Shown here piece after piece: positions 8,590-15,196 of a DNA stretch of 21,393 bases. This stretch comes from Sva-07 sp964592115. Lineage in GTDB: Bacteria; Actinomycetota; Acidimicrobiia; Acidimicrobiales; Ilumatobacteraceae. The number at the start of each line of letters is the position of its first letter. Position 1 is the first letter of the stretch. The stretch covers positions 1 through 21,393 of the forward strand of contig CAZQCP010000042.1 of NCBI GenBank assembly GCA_964592115.1, in the 5' to 3' direction. The translations under genes were made by a program, and so were the position numbers. The notes beneath the pieces are model-generated. The model had not been told where the DNA came from, searched no databases, and worked only from the letters and a program-made list of their open reading frames with translations.

Positions 8590-9069
8590 TTACGCTGCTT
8601 CGTCGCCCGCCGCCGGCAGACGACCCTCGGTACCGACGCGACGCACGGTCGACGCGGCCGTGCGCTCGGGCGACACCATCGACGCCTCGGCCGCGAGGCT
8701 GCGGTACCGCTGGATCGGACCCCAGTCGAGCCCGCCGCGGGCAACCTCGTAGACGAACGTCAGGAAGAACACCACCGAGAACACGAAGATGGCCCAGAAG
8801 CCGTACGCCCCGAGCGCCGAGTGGTTCACGGCGTACGGGTACACGAAGATGATCTCGATGTCGAACATGATGAACAGCATCGCGACGACGTAGAAGCTGA
8901 CGGGGAAGCGTTCGGGCGGCTCTCGGCTCGGCACGATGCCGCACTCGTACGGGGCCTCCTTGGCGACCGACGGCCGGCGCGGCGCGAGCAGACGCGACGC
9001 GGCGAAGCTGAGCACGCCGAAGATCACGGCGAGGATCAACAACACGACGATCGGGAGGTACTGGCCCAT
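8590..9069 (-). CDS. nuoA: NADH-quinone oxidoreductase subunit A
   Basis: 159 residues. Small membrane subunit of complex I near the quinone channel. Three hydrophobic segments are visible, near residues 4-26, 60-80 and 90-112. The signature loop YECGIVP after the first segment and the MLFIMFDIEIIFVYP segment, with its conserved acidic residues in the membrane, identify it. A polar C-terminal tail of about 45 residues is longer than in E. coli. It starts two bases after the stop of the unknown membrane-protein gene, which ties the nuo genes to the cytochrome bc genes upstream. Confidence 0.96.
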   Translation of the reverse strand: MGQYLPIVVLLILAVIFGVLSFAASRLLAPRRPSVAKEAPYECGIVPSREPPERFPVSFYVVAMLFIMFDIEIIFVYPYAVNHSALGAYGFWAIFVFSVVFFLTFVYEVARGGLDWGPIQRYRSLAAEASMVSPERTAASTVRRVGTEGRLPAAGDEAA

Positions 9070-9071
9070 CG

Positions 9072-9953
9072 CTAGACGCCGACGCCCTCGTTCTCTTTGA
9101 CCGTCTCCGCCTCGTCCGACGTGGACGATGCCGTCGCTTCGACTGCGGCGGTGGGCAGCGGCTGGGCGAGGTTCTCGCGCAGGTGATCGTCACGGCGGTG
9201 CAGCAGATAGCACAGCGCGAGGAAGATGATCCCGCCGCCGATCATCAACACGGCCGCCGGCTGACGCCGGGCGCCGAGATCGCGCACCATGTAGACGTAG
9301 GTCGCCGGGCGGTCCTCGTCGATCACCGGTGTGGCCGGTGCCCGGCCATCCTCGGTGCGCACCGGAACGAGCGCGGCCGCCTCGGCGACCACGAAGTGCG
9401 GCTCGTGGAAGAAGGCGAGGAAGTCGAGCGAGTCGTTGATCTTCGGGTACCGGTCGCCACCGGTGTCGAAGATCTCGACGATGGTGAACTGGCCGTCGGC
9501 GAATGCACCCGATTCGACGAGGAGCTCGGCGGCCGCCGCCTGGGCCTGGCCGAATGCCGGCGACGCCGGGTCGAGCACGACCCAGCCCTGGTCGATGAAC
9601 GTCTCGCGGACGATCGCGGACGACTCGACCGGTGTCGCGTCGTCGGGCACCTGCGCGGGCGGGTCGAGCACGCCCGCCGAATCGAGTGCGGCGACGCCTT
9701 CGAGCACGCCGGCAGCGGGCACCGGTTCCCACGATGGGTCGGGGCCGCGCAGACCGATGCCGTAGATCATCCACACGAGACCCATGATCGTCATCCACCC
9801 CATCAGGGAGGCGGCGACGAGCAGGAACGCCAGCCGGTAGCCGAGGTTCGTGGCCATGATCCCGTAGATGCTGCCGCACAGGATGACCACACCGATGATG
9901 ACGGTGAGGATGCCGCGGAGCTCGGGCTCCCATCCGATGGCGAGTAGCGACAT
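9072..9953 (-). CDS. Unknown three-TM membrane protein between the cytochrome bc and nuo genes
   Basis: 293 residues; I do not recognise a named family. There are hydrophobic segments at about residues 13-33 and 41-65, a soluble region of about 165 residues, a third segment near 231-251 (VLMIGGGIIFLALCYLL), and an acidic/polar tail of about 40 residues. The soluble part contains VRETFIDQGWVVLDPASPAFGQAQAAAAEL and a stretch ending FFHEPHFVVAEAAALVPV; it has no CXXCH and no FeS motif. The ATG at 9953 overlaps the diheme cytochrome stop (TGATG), and the stop is two bases from nuoA. The position suggests an accessory or assembly subunit of the bc complex, or a link to complex I; that is inference only. 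Confidence 0.85.
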   Translation of the reverse strand: MSLLAIGWEPELRGILTVIIGVVILCGSIYGIMATNLGYRLAFLLVAASLMGWMTIMGLVWMIYGIGLRGPDPSWEPVPAAGVLEGVAALDSAGVLDPPAQVPDDATPVESSAIVRETFIDQGWVVLDPASPAFGQAQAAAAELLVESGAFADGQFTIVEIFDTGGDRYPKINDSLDFLAFFHEPHFVVAEAAALVPVRTEDGRAPATPVIDEDRPATYVYMVRDLGARRQPAAVLMIGGGIIFLALCYLLHRRDDHLRENLAQPLPTAAVEATASSTSDEAETVKENEGVGV

Positions 9954-11038
9954 CACAAGCTCCGTACGTAGTCGATGATGGCCTGCAGCTGGTCGTCGGT
10001 GAGCATCGAGCCGAAGCCCGGCATGCGCCCGCTTCCCTGACCGTTGCGGCCGTACAGCTTGCCGAACTCGGAGCCCGACTCGATGAACGCGACGAGCGCG
10101 TCCTCGTTGGCGAAGTGGGCGTTGACCGAACCACCGGTCAGGTTCCAGCCGTAGGCACCCTGGCCCGACACACCGGGCTCGCCGTAGCTCCAGCCGAGCG
10201 TGTGGCATCGGGCGCAGCTGTAGGCACCGCCGGCGAGCTCGAGGTTGAACAGCGCCTCGCCGAGCGTGGCCGCTTCGCCCGAATCGACGGCCCGTTCCGC
10301 GGCCGCCTGGATGTCGGCTTGGATGGCGGCGGGCAGGTGACCGCTCTCGCAGACCCGCGCGTCGGTCTCCCCCTCGCCGCAGTTCTCGCGGGGGATCTGG
10401 ATGCTCTTGATGTAGGCGATCAGCGTGTCGATCTGCTGGCTGTTCATCGGCCCGCCGCCGACGAGACCCCACGGCGACATCGGCGAGAACGGGCGGCCGT
10501 ACTCGAGGATGAAGCGGATCTCGTCTTCGTCGAAGCGGTAGAACGCAGTGTTCAGTGCCGGCGCGGTCCAGTTGACGGCCACGACCTCCTGGGTCACCGG
10601 GTCGGTGACGGTGAACGGAGCGACACCGCCGACCGCATCCATGCCGCCGTGGCAGCCGGCGCAGTTGAACCCGCCTTCGTCGGTCGGCGCGAACAGCGAC
10701 GCGCCCCAGCTGGCGAAGCGCTTGTCCCAGCCCTCTTCGGCACCCGCCTGGCGGCTCGGCTCGAACACCCAGTACACGGGCAGGGCGACGACGATGATCG
10801 CCAGCAAGATGACGCCCCAGAGCTGGACCCGCTCGAGGCGCGGGCCTTCCAGCGTCTCGTCGTCGTAGTACGGCTTGCGGTTCGGCGCCAGTTCGATCTC
10901 GGAGCCGACCTCGCGCCGTCCGCCGGCGACGTTGAAGATCCCGTAGATGATCCAGCCCGCACAGATGACGACGAGACCGATGACACCGATGGTGGTCGTG
11001 GTCAGTCCGACGATCGCAGGCGTGGCGATTCCTGGCAT
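9953..11038 (-). CDS. Membrane-anchored diheme cytochrome c of the bc complex
   Basis: 361 residues. Two N-terminal hydrophobic segments (about 11-36 and 72-92) are followed by a long extracytoplasmic part with two haem c sites, CAGCH (C126, C129, H130) and CARCH (C275, C278, H279). Possible Met ligands are M188 or M198 for the first domain and M339 in RMPGFG for the second. Two more cysteines, C220 and C230, may form a disulfide. It plays the role of cytochrome c1/QcrC, taking electrons from the Rieske centre, but it is placed after the Rieske gene rather than first as in qcrCAB operons. Start and stop both form TGATG overlaps with neighbours. The family name is inferred from motifs and context. 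Confidence 0.9.
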   Translation of the reverse strand: MPGIATPAIVGLTTTTIGVIGLVVICAGWIIYGIFNVAGGRREVGSEIELAPNRKPYYDDETLEGPRLERVQLWGVILLAIIVVALPVYWVFEPSRQAGAEEGWDKRFASWGASLFAPTDEGGFNCAGCHGGMDAVGGVAPFTVTDPVTQEVVAVNWTAPALNTAFYRFDEDEIRFILEYGRPFSPMSPWGLVGGGPMNSQQIDTLIAYIKSIQIPRENCGEGETDARVCESGHLPAAIQADIQAAAERAVDSGEAATLGEALFNLELAGGAYSCARCHTLGWSYGEPGVSGQGAYGWNLTGGSVNAHFANEDALVAFIESGSEFGKLYGRNGQGSGRMPGFGSMLTDDQLQAIIDYVRSL

Positions 11039-11913
11039 CAGTGGTCTCCACCCGACGTGCAGTGCGGACCCTCGGCCTCCTGGCCGGTGGTGTTGGTGCC
11101 GATCGGCATGCCCGGCACGACGTTGCCCGTGTTGACGGTGACGTCACCGGTGGCCGACACCGTGGCCGGGAAGTGGTCCATGCCGCGCGGGGCGGGGCCA
11201 CCCTTCTTCTCGCCGACGCGGTTGTACTGCGATCCGTGGCACTGGCACTCGAACCACTGGCTGGTCTTGCACTCGGGCACGCGACAGCCGAGGTGCGGGC
11301 ACTTCTGGCTGAGCACGATGATGCCGTTGCGCATCGTCTCGAGCAGGTTCGCCGGGTACACGGTCTCGGCGAGCGGCAGCGCTTCCGACGGGTACTCGGT
11401 GACCCACGAGCGCGCCTCGGCGGCGTAGAAGAACCCGTTGTTCCCCTTGATGCCTTCCTTGATCACGTCGAGCTTGCCGATGTTGACCTGGCCGCCGAAG
11501 CCGCCGGTGCCGCTCGGCCACAAGAAGGCGACGAACGCGGCGGCGGCGAACGCGCCGAGCCCGGCGCTCATGAGCGTGACCGTCGCGCGGTTGAAGAACT
11601 GGCGCCGGCTGACGGCGAGCGCCTCTGGGTCCGGCGGTGTCCACGGCTCGACCTCGACGGGCGCCGCGGGGACGATCTCGGTGCTGTCGCTGCGTGCCGC
11701 GGTGCCAGCGGCCTCCACGTCGGCGGCGGTCGGCGCACCGGCGCCGACGAGCACCTCTTGACGTTCGCGGGCGACCTTGTCGCGCTGGATCGTCTCGCCC
11801 GACAGCGCGCCCGCGCCGCGCACGTCGCTGCGACGGGCGAGCGTGAAGAAGGCGAGCGCGCCGAGCACGACGACGACGCCGACCGCGATGGCGATGATGG
11901 CTGCGGTGGTCAT
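11038..11913 (-). CDS. Rieske [2Fe-2S] protein of the cytochrome bc complex
   Basis: 291 residues. Accepts electrons from menaquinol at the Qo site and passes them to cytochrome c. Box I is CPHLGC (C205, H207, C210) and box II is CQCHGS (C223, C225, H226): ligands C205, H207, C223 and H226, with a C210-C225 disulfide expected. There are two hydrophobic segments: residues 3-26, and 110-133 directly after SRRQFFNR, which resembles a twin-arginine signal as in other Rieske proteins. A polar loop of about 75 residues lies between them. The start at 11913 is chosen for the AAAGGAG located about nine bases upstream; a longer in-frame reading would run into the preceding gene. The stop overlaps the diheme cytochrome start (TGATG). 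Confidence 0.95.
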   Translation of the reverse strand: MTTAAIIAIAVGVVVVLGALAFFTLARRSDVRGAGALSGETIQRDKVARERQEVLVGAGAPTAADVEAAGTAARSDSTEIVPAAPVEVEPWTPPDPEALAVSRRQFFNRATVTLMSAGLGAFAAAAFVAFLWPSGTGGFGGQVNIGKLDVIKEGIKGNNGFFYAAEARSWVTEYPSEALPLAETVYPANLLETMRNGIIVLSQKCPHLGCRVPECKTSQWFECQCHGSQYNRVGEKKGGPAPRGMDHFPATVSATGDVTVNTGNVVPGMPIGTNTTGQEAEGPHCTSGGDH

Positions 11914-11922
11914 GGTGATGAT

Positions 11923-11929
11923 CTCCTTT
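11923..11929 (-). promoter_or_regulatory. Ribosome binding site of the Rieske gene
   Basis: AAAGGAG in the 25-bp gap after the subunit IV-type gene, about nine bases before the ATG at 11913. It supports that start over upstream in-frame alternatives. Confidence 0.65.
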
Positions 11930-11938
11930 CGCCTTCGC

Positions 11939-12727
11939 TCACAACTCGAAGAAGAGGCCTTCGACCCAGGGCAGGACGAAGTTGAAGCCGGGACCACGGA
12001 AGAACGACCCGATGAGGACGAGCACGGACCAGAACATCATGTGCACCGTCATCAAGCCGTACATGAACTTGCGGTCTTCGGGTTTGTTGGAGGGATTGCG
12101 ATCGAGGAACGGGGCGAGGATCAGCGCGATCAGGCCCACGCCGGGGAGCGTCACACCGGCCACCATCGGGTGGAAGTAGAGCAACAGCTCCTGCAGGCCG
12201 AGGAAGTACCACGGGGCCTTCGACGGGTTCGGCGTCTGGTTCGTGTTGGCGAGCTGCAACAGCGGGGCGTGGACGAAGATCGAGAAGATGAACGTGAACG
12301 CCGTCATCGCCAGCGCGGCGACGAATTCGGCGGCGAGCAGGTGCGGCCACGTGTGGACCTTGTCGATAGGCGTGGCCTTGACGTCTTGGATCGAGCCCGA
12401 CTTGACGACGGTCAACAGGCGCTGGGTGTGCCCGCCGGGTCCGGCGCCGATCGGCACGCCGCCGCCCGCCGGTGCGGTGGCGACGGCCGCGCTGACCTTC
12501 TCGGCGACGGCGACCGCACCGCCGCCACTGGATTCGGCTTCGCCACCGGCTTTGGCAGCCTTGGCGGCCTTGCTGCGTTGCAGCAGGTGCTCGGGGATGC
12601 GCGAGTCGGCCGGCGACTCGGACGCGGCAGCGCTCGATTCGGTTGCCGCCGGCTCGGCCGGCGCTTCAGCAGCCTTGTCGCGCGCAGCCTGCGCCCGCTT
12701 CAGGAGGTGTTCGGGGATCTCGGTCAC
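11939..12727 (-). CDS. Cytochrome b C-terminal half (subunit IV/PetD-like) with tagged N-terminal extension
   Basis: 262 residues. Residues about 113-262 form the C-terminal module of cytochrome b: KVHTWPHLLAAEFVAAL, three hydrophobic segments, and SKAPWYFLGLQELL. In the last, APWY replaces the PEWY motif of the Qo site. The first 110 residues are a low-complexity Ala/Glu/Ser extension that is not part of the known fold. It carries IPEHLLKRA at residues 4-12 and a second copy, IPEHLLQRS, at 44-52. The start is GTG at 12727, with GGGAG seven bases upstream; it lies 13 bases after the b6-type gene. An ATG at 12741 is out of frame and stops after five codons. The extension should face the cytoplasm if topology matches subunit IV. 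Confidence 0.93.
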   Translation of the reverse strand: MTEIPEHLLKRAQAARDKAAEAPAEPAATESSAAASESPADSRIPEHLLQRSKAAKAAKAGGEAESSGGGAVAVAEKVSAAVATAPAGGGVPIGAGPGGHTQRLLTVVKSGSIQDVKATPIDKVHTWPHLLAAEFVAALAMTAFTFIFSIFVHAPLLQLANTNQTPNPSKAPWYFLGLQELLLYFHPMVAGVTLPGVGLIALILAPFLDRNPSNKPEDRKFMYGLMTVHMMFWSVLVLIGSFFRGPGFNFVLPWVEGLFFEL

Positions 12728-12740
12728 GGTGTCGCTCCCA

Positions 12741-13526
12741 TCACAACGGCCCGGAGATGCCGCCGTCCTTGCGGACACGCCAGAAGTGGATGGCCATGAA
12801 GATGACGATGACGAACGGCAGGAACAACACGTGCAACACGTACCATCGCAAGAGCGTCTCCGAGCCGATCTCGGCACCGCCGAGCAGCACGAAGCGGACC
12901 TCCTGACCGAACACCGGGGTGTACCCCATCATGTTCGTGCCGACGGTGACGGCCCACAGCGCGAGCTGGTCCCACGGCAGCAGGTAGCCGGTGAACGACA
13001 GCAGCAGGGTGAGGGTGAGCAGGATCACGCCGATCACCCAGTTGAACTCGCGGGGCGGCTTGTAGGCGCCGTGGTAGAAGACGCGCGCCATGTGCAAGAA
13101 CACGGCCAGCACCATCAGGTGCGCGCCCCATCGATGCATGTTGCGTACGAGGAGCCCGAACGTGACCGAGGTCTGCAGGTTGTGGATGTCGTTCCAGGCC
13201 GCCGTGGCTTCGGGCCGGTAGAAGAACATCAAGAAGATGCCGGTGACGGTCAACAAGATGAACAAGAAGAAGCTGAGGCCACCGAGGCACAGCGTGTAGC
13301 TCACCTTGACCGCGTGGCGCTTCACCTTGACCGGGTGCAGGTGGTACAGCACCGAGTTCATGATCACGTAGCTGCGGTTGCGCGGGCTGTCGGTGTAGCC
13401 CTTGCGGAAGATCGAACCAGGTCGGAAGATCGAGCTCCAGGCCTGGCTGCCCTGCACGGAGTCGACCGTCTGGGTCACCCGGTCCTTGATCGTGGGGCGG
13501 GGTTTGTCGTCGATGATCTTTGCCAT
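12741..13526 (-). CDS. Cytochrome b6-type subunit (N-terminal half of cytochrome b)
   Basis: 261 residues with four hydrophobic segments after a cytoplasmic leader of about 70 residues. The bis-His ligands for the two b haems are H131/H145 and H232/H247, with spacing 14 and 15, as in cytochrome b6 (H86/H100 and H187/H202). PREFNWVIGVILL, SFTGYLLPWDQ and the C-terminus ending ISGPL match cytochrome b6 closely. C80 in TLCLGG aligns with b6 Cys35, the residue that binds the extra haem ci in b6f and Firmicute complexes, so a covalent haem is likely. Split cytochrome b contrasts with the fused QcrB of most actinobacteria. There is only a weak GGGGA upstream of the ATG. Confidence 0.96.
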   Translation of the reverse strand: MAKIIDDKPRPTIKDRVTQTVDSVQGSQAWSSIFRPGSIFRKGYTDSPRNRSYVIMNSVLYHLHPVKVKRHAVKVSYTLCLGGLSFFLFILLTVTGIFLMFFYRPEATAAWNDIHNLQTSVTFGLLVRNMHRWGAHLMVLAVFLHMARVFYHGAYKPPREFNWVIGVILLTLTLLLSFTGYLLPWDQLALWAVTVGTNMMGYTPVFGQEVRFVLLGGAEIGSETLLRWYVLHVLFLPFVIVIFMAIHFWRVRKDGGISGPL

Positions 13527-13528
13527 TA

Positions 13529-13615
13529 TCAGCGTTCCCCGGCCACGCAGGCCGCGTCTGGGCGCTCGCTCGCTGGCGCTCGCTTCGCTCGTGTCGTCGA
13601 TGTGGTCATAGTCAT
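13529..13615 (-). CDS. Possible 28-residue small ORF between the ferredoxin and cytochrome b6 genes
   Basis: The 91-bp gap holds one open frame that starts two bases after the ferredoxin stop and ends two bases before the cytochrome b6 ATG (TGATAATG). The peptide begins MTMTTSTTRAKRAP and is polar and basic, with no hydrophobic segment. The close fit could mean translational coupling, but the middle is GCGAGCG-type low-complexity repeat DNA that is open by composition. No clear Shine-Dalgarno is seen. It may equally be untranslated spacer. Confidence 0.25.
   Translation of the reverse strand: MTMTTSTTRAKRAPASERPDAACVAGER
13561..13591. repeat. Short CGCTCG-type low-complexity repeat
   Basis: Overlapping direct repeats of cgctcgct and cgcttcgctc in the ferredoxin-cytochrome b6 gap. 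This type of GAGCGAAGCGAGC tract is common in gaps of GC-rich genomes. A small hairpin (CGGCC, five-base loop, GGCCG) lies next to it near 13540-13555. Confidence 0.5.
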
Positions 13616-13617
13616 GG

Positions 13618-14031
13618 TCAGAGCCTCATGCCATAGCCGTAGCCGTGGTTGTTGGTCCGCACGTGCGAGTTGCCCGCCGACGTGGCGGTGCCGACCTTGC
13701 CGAGGATGATGACCCCGGTGGGGCAGCGATCGACACAGAGCGCACAGCGCGTGCAGATGTCGTCGTCGATCGTGAACATGAACGCATCGGACGGGTCGGT
13801 GCCCGGCTGCTCGGTGCCGTCGGCGTCCACGACCGCGTTCGTCGACACCATGTGGATGCACTTCCACGGGCAGATGTCGACACACCCCTCACAGGCGATG
13901 CACTCGCTCTGGTCGATGTGGATGAACTGCTTCGGCTTGACCGCCTTGGTCAGGTAGTCGGCGTCGACCTCCACCAACGTGTACTCGTCGGTGTAGGGCA
14001 TCATCGGGGGGTTGGCGTCGGTGCGGGCCAT
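13618..14031 (-). CDS. 2[4Fe-4S] ferredoxin-like protein in the cytochrome bc operon
   Basis: 137 residues with two classical cluster motifs: C44, C47, C50, C54 (CIACEGCVDICPW) and C93, C96, C99, C103 (CTRCALCVDRCP). An additional cysteine, C58, follows the first motif. About 33 residues lie between the motifs, rich in Asp and Thr, which is longer than in small clostridial ferredoxins and nearer to NuoI/HycB-like arrangements. The C-terminus is Gly/His/Tyr-rich. No signal peptide or membrane segment is seen, so it is probably cytoplasmic, perhaps bound to the complex. It begins four bases after the first gene of the operon. The partner is unknown; a low-potential electron link to the bc complex or to complex I is inference. 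Confidence 0.9.
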   Translation of the reverse strand: MARTDANPPMMPYTDEYTLVEVDADYLTKAVKPKQFIHIDQSECIACEGCVDICPWKCIHMVSTNAVVDADGTEQPGTDPSDAFMFTIDDDICTRCALCVDRCPTGVIILGKVGTATSAGNSHVRTNNHGYGYGMRL

Positions 14032-14035
14032 CGAG

Positions 14036-14512
14036 CTACGCCTTCTTGACCAGCGGGCGGCCGTAGGCGGAGGTGGGGAGCTCCTTGGGCTTGACCTCGC
14101 CGCGCTTTTGCCACCACACGGCGACCCAGCCGAGGAGCACGAAGAAGACGAGATGCAACAGCACGACGATCGTGTCGCGGACCGCCTCGTACTGGAGCGT
14201 GATCGGGTTCCAGCCGCCGGCCGACTCGGGCTTCAAGATGCCGCCCGGGCCGAAGAGCAGCTTGTCGCGCGACCAGCCGAGGTCCTTGTCGGCGTGGTCG
14301 ATCCACTGGTGGGGCACGATGCCGAAGGCGACGAAGAGCACGAGGAAGACGTATGCCGACCCGAGCATGACCTCACCCCAGGTGGCCTTCTTGTCGACCG
14401 GTCGACGCTTGCCGTACGCGACGATGGCCAGGCACATCAGGATCGTGCCGAAGAACGACACGAGGAACGCCTGGTTCATCCCGGGCCACTCGAGGATGTC
14501 GATTCCGATCAT
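14036..14512 (-). CDS. Unknown small membrane protein, first gene of the bc-nuo operon
   Basis: 158 residues; no family recognised. Three hydrophobic segments at about residues 12-34, 45-70 and 113-135, with a polar loop of about 40 residues between the last two that contains VPHQWIDHADKDLGW. The C-terminus is Lys-rich. No CXXCH, FeS or haem-b motif is obvious, although the histidines of the HQWIDH loop could bind a cofactor. It leads the operon, four bases ahead of the ferredoxin, so it is most likely a small subunit or assembly factor of the cytochrome bc complex. The ATG at 14512 overlaps the stop of a possible 11-codon leader ORF (ATGA). Confidence 0.85.
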   Translation of the reverse strand: MIGIDILEWPGMNQAFLVSFFGTILMCLAIVAYGKRRPVDKKATWGEVMLGSAYVFLVLFVAFGIVPHQWIDHADKDLGWSRDKLLFGPGGILKPESAGGWNPITLQYEAVRDTIVVLLHLVFFVLLGWVAVWWQKRGEVKPKELPTSAYGRPLVKKA

Positions 14513-14544
14513 TCTGGATGGGGTTCTTTCGCGTTCAGTTTCAT
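14509..14544 (-). CDS. Possible 11-residue leader ORF of the bc-nuo operon
   Basis: An ATG at 14544 opens the reading MKLNAKEPHPE, whose TGA overlaps the first operon gene's ATG as ATGA. The operon gene itself lacks a good Shine-Dalgarno sequence, so it may depend on coupled translation from this short ORF. The leader ORF has no clear ribosome binding site either. There is no run of regulatory codons that would suggest attenuation. Confidence 0.3.
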   Translation of the reverse strand: MKLNAKEPHPE

Positions 14545-14827
14545 GACACTTGCGACTCGCCAGCGACCGTCAGACGCGGCCGGGACAAGGCATTCCCGAC
14601 GAACTGTAGTCGTCGGCGTCAGATGTACGAAGTCTGGCAGCAGAGTCTCGCGGCCCGGCGCGGTTGTGCGTAAGTGCACCTGTTGACGGCGGTCACGCCC
14701 ACCGCCCGCGTCGACCACTCTTGCAGGCTTGCTGGAGGCGGCAGGATTCCCGACAAGCTCGGAAGCTGTCGGCACCCCGTGCGAAAACCGGCACCGACGC
14801 CGACAGCCTCCGAACCAGTCGGGAGTC
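14513..14827. other. Intergenic region between divergent genes
   Basis: This 315-bp gap contains the leader ORF and candidate promoter of the minus-strand operon next to 14512, and one copy of the imperfect hairpin repeat at 14745-14827. Between about 14632 and 14744 I see no convincing gene or site on either strand. The longer open frames crossing it are composition-driven and have no hydrophobic or motif content. Confidence 0.6.
14603..14631 (-). promoter_or_regulatory. Candidate promoter of the bc-nuo operon
   Basis: TTCGTA (14631-14626) and TACAGT (14608-14603) are separated by 17 bases on the minus strand. The -10 fits the actinobacterial TANNNT pattern; the -35 is weak. Transcription would start near 14596, giving a leader of about 85 bases that includes the 11-codon ORF. 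Confidence 0.35.
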
Positions 14828-14845
14828 ATGCGGTGCGCTGACGAC
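14745..14845. repeat. Imperfect hairpin repeat, copy 1
   Basis: Arms at 14750-14772 and 14800-14822 (23 nt each) pair at 19 of 23 positions around a 27-nt loop; pairing can be extended outward to 28-nt arms (23/28). The right flank, gggagtc then cggtgcgct, is also shared with copy 2. The ATG proposed for the following small membrane protein falls inside this shared flank. Each arm alone resembles the other in inverse orientation, so the element is a palindrome with an asymmetric centre. Confidence 0.85.
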
Positions 14846-15196
14846 CAACGGAACGCTGCCGGCCGAGCCGCGGCGCGGACGAGCGGACGCTATGCGCTCG
14901 TCGTCTGCAGCGTGGTATCGATCGTCCTGTTCCCGCTGCTCGTCCCGGCGATCGCTCTGATCGTGCTCGGCCTGCGCAACAGCGGCGGTCGGCCGGGCGA
15001 GCTGTGGGGCGTGGTGCTTGCCGTCGCGCTGGTCGCCACGTTCGCCGTGGTCGTGTTCCACCAGGACCCGGTCACCTGGGACGGTGGCAGCAGCAGCAAC
15101 ATCGTCACGACTGCGGAGGCGACGCTGTCGATCGCCGTGGCCATCTGCGTCCTCGGCGCCGGATGGGCGCTCGCCACCGTCACCGCCCGCAGCTGA
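14828..15196 (+). CDS. Unknown small three-TM membrane protein flanked by hairpin repeats
   Basis: 122 residues; no family recognised. After a basic N-terminus (MRCADDQRNAAGRAAARTSGR) there are three hydrophobic segments at about residues 22-44, 55-72 and 96-117. A short loop contains HQDPVTWDGG between the second and third. The first in-frame ATG lies in the flank of repeat copy 1, with GGGAG too close (two bases) to serve as a ribosome binding site, so the start is uncertain; an extended reading goes back to 14729. Sequence resembles generic DUF-type small membrane proteins. It is on the opposite strand to the bc-nuo operon and is bracketed by the two repeat copies as if a cassette. Confidence 0.5.
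   Translation: MRCADDQRNAAGRAAARTSGRYALVVCSVVSIVLFPLLVPAIALIVLGLRNSGGRPGELWGVVLAVALVATFAVVVFHQDPVTWDGGSSSNIVTTAEATLSIAVAICVLGAGWALATVTARS

Noticed and set aside
9072..11201. A single 709-residue ORF covering the unknown membrane protein and upstream sequence
   Set aside because: Its first part is the diheme cytochrome gene read in another frame, with Arg-rich nonsense. The real start is the ATG at 9953.
13540..13555. Small hairpin before cytochrome b6 as an attenuator or terminator
   Set aside because: The stem is only five bases, with no U-tract, and downstream genes of the complex would be cut off.
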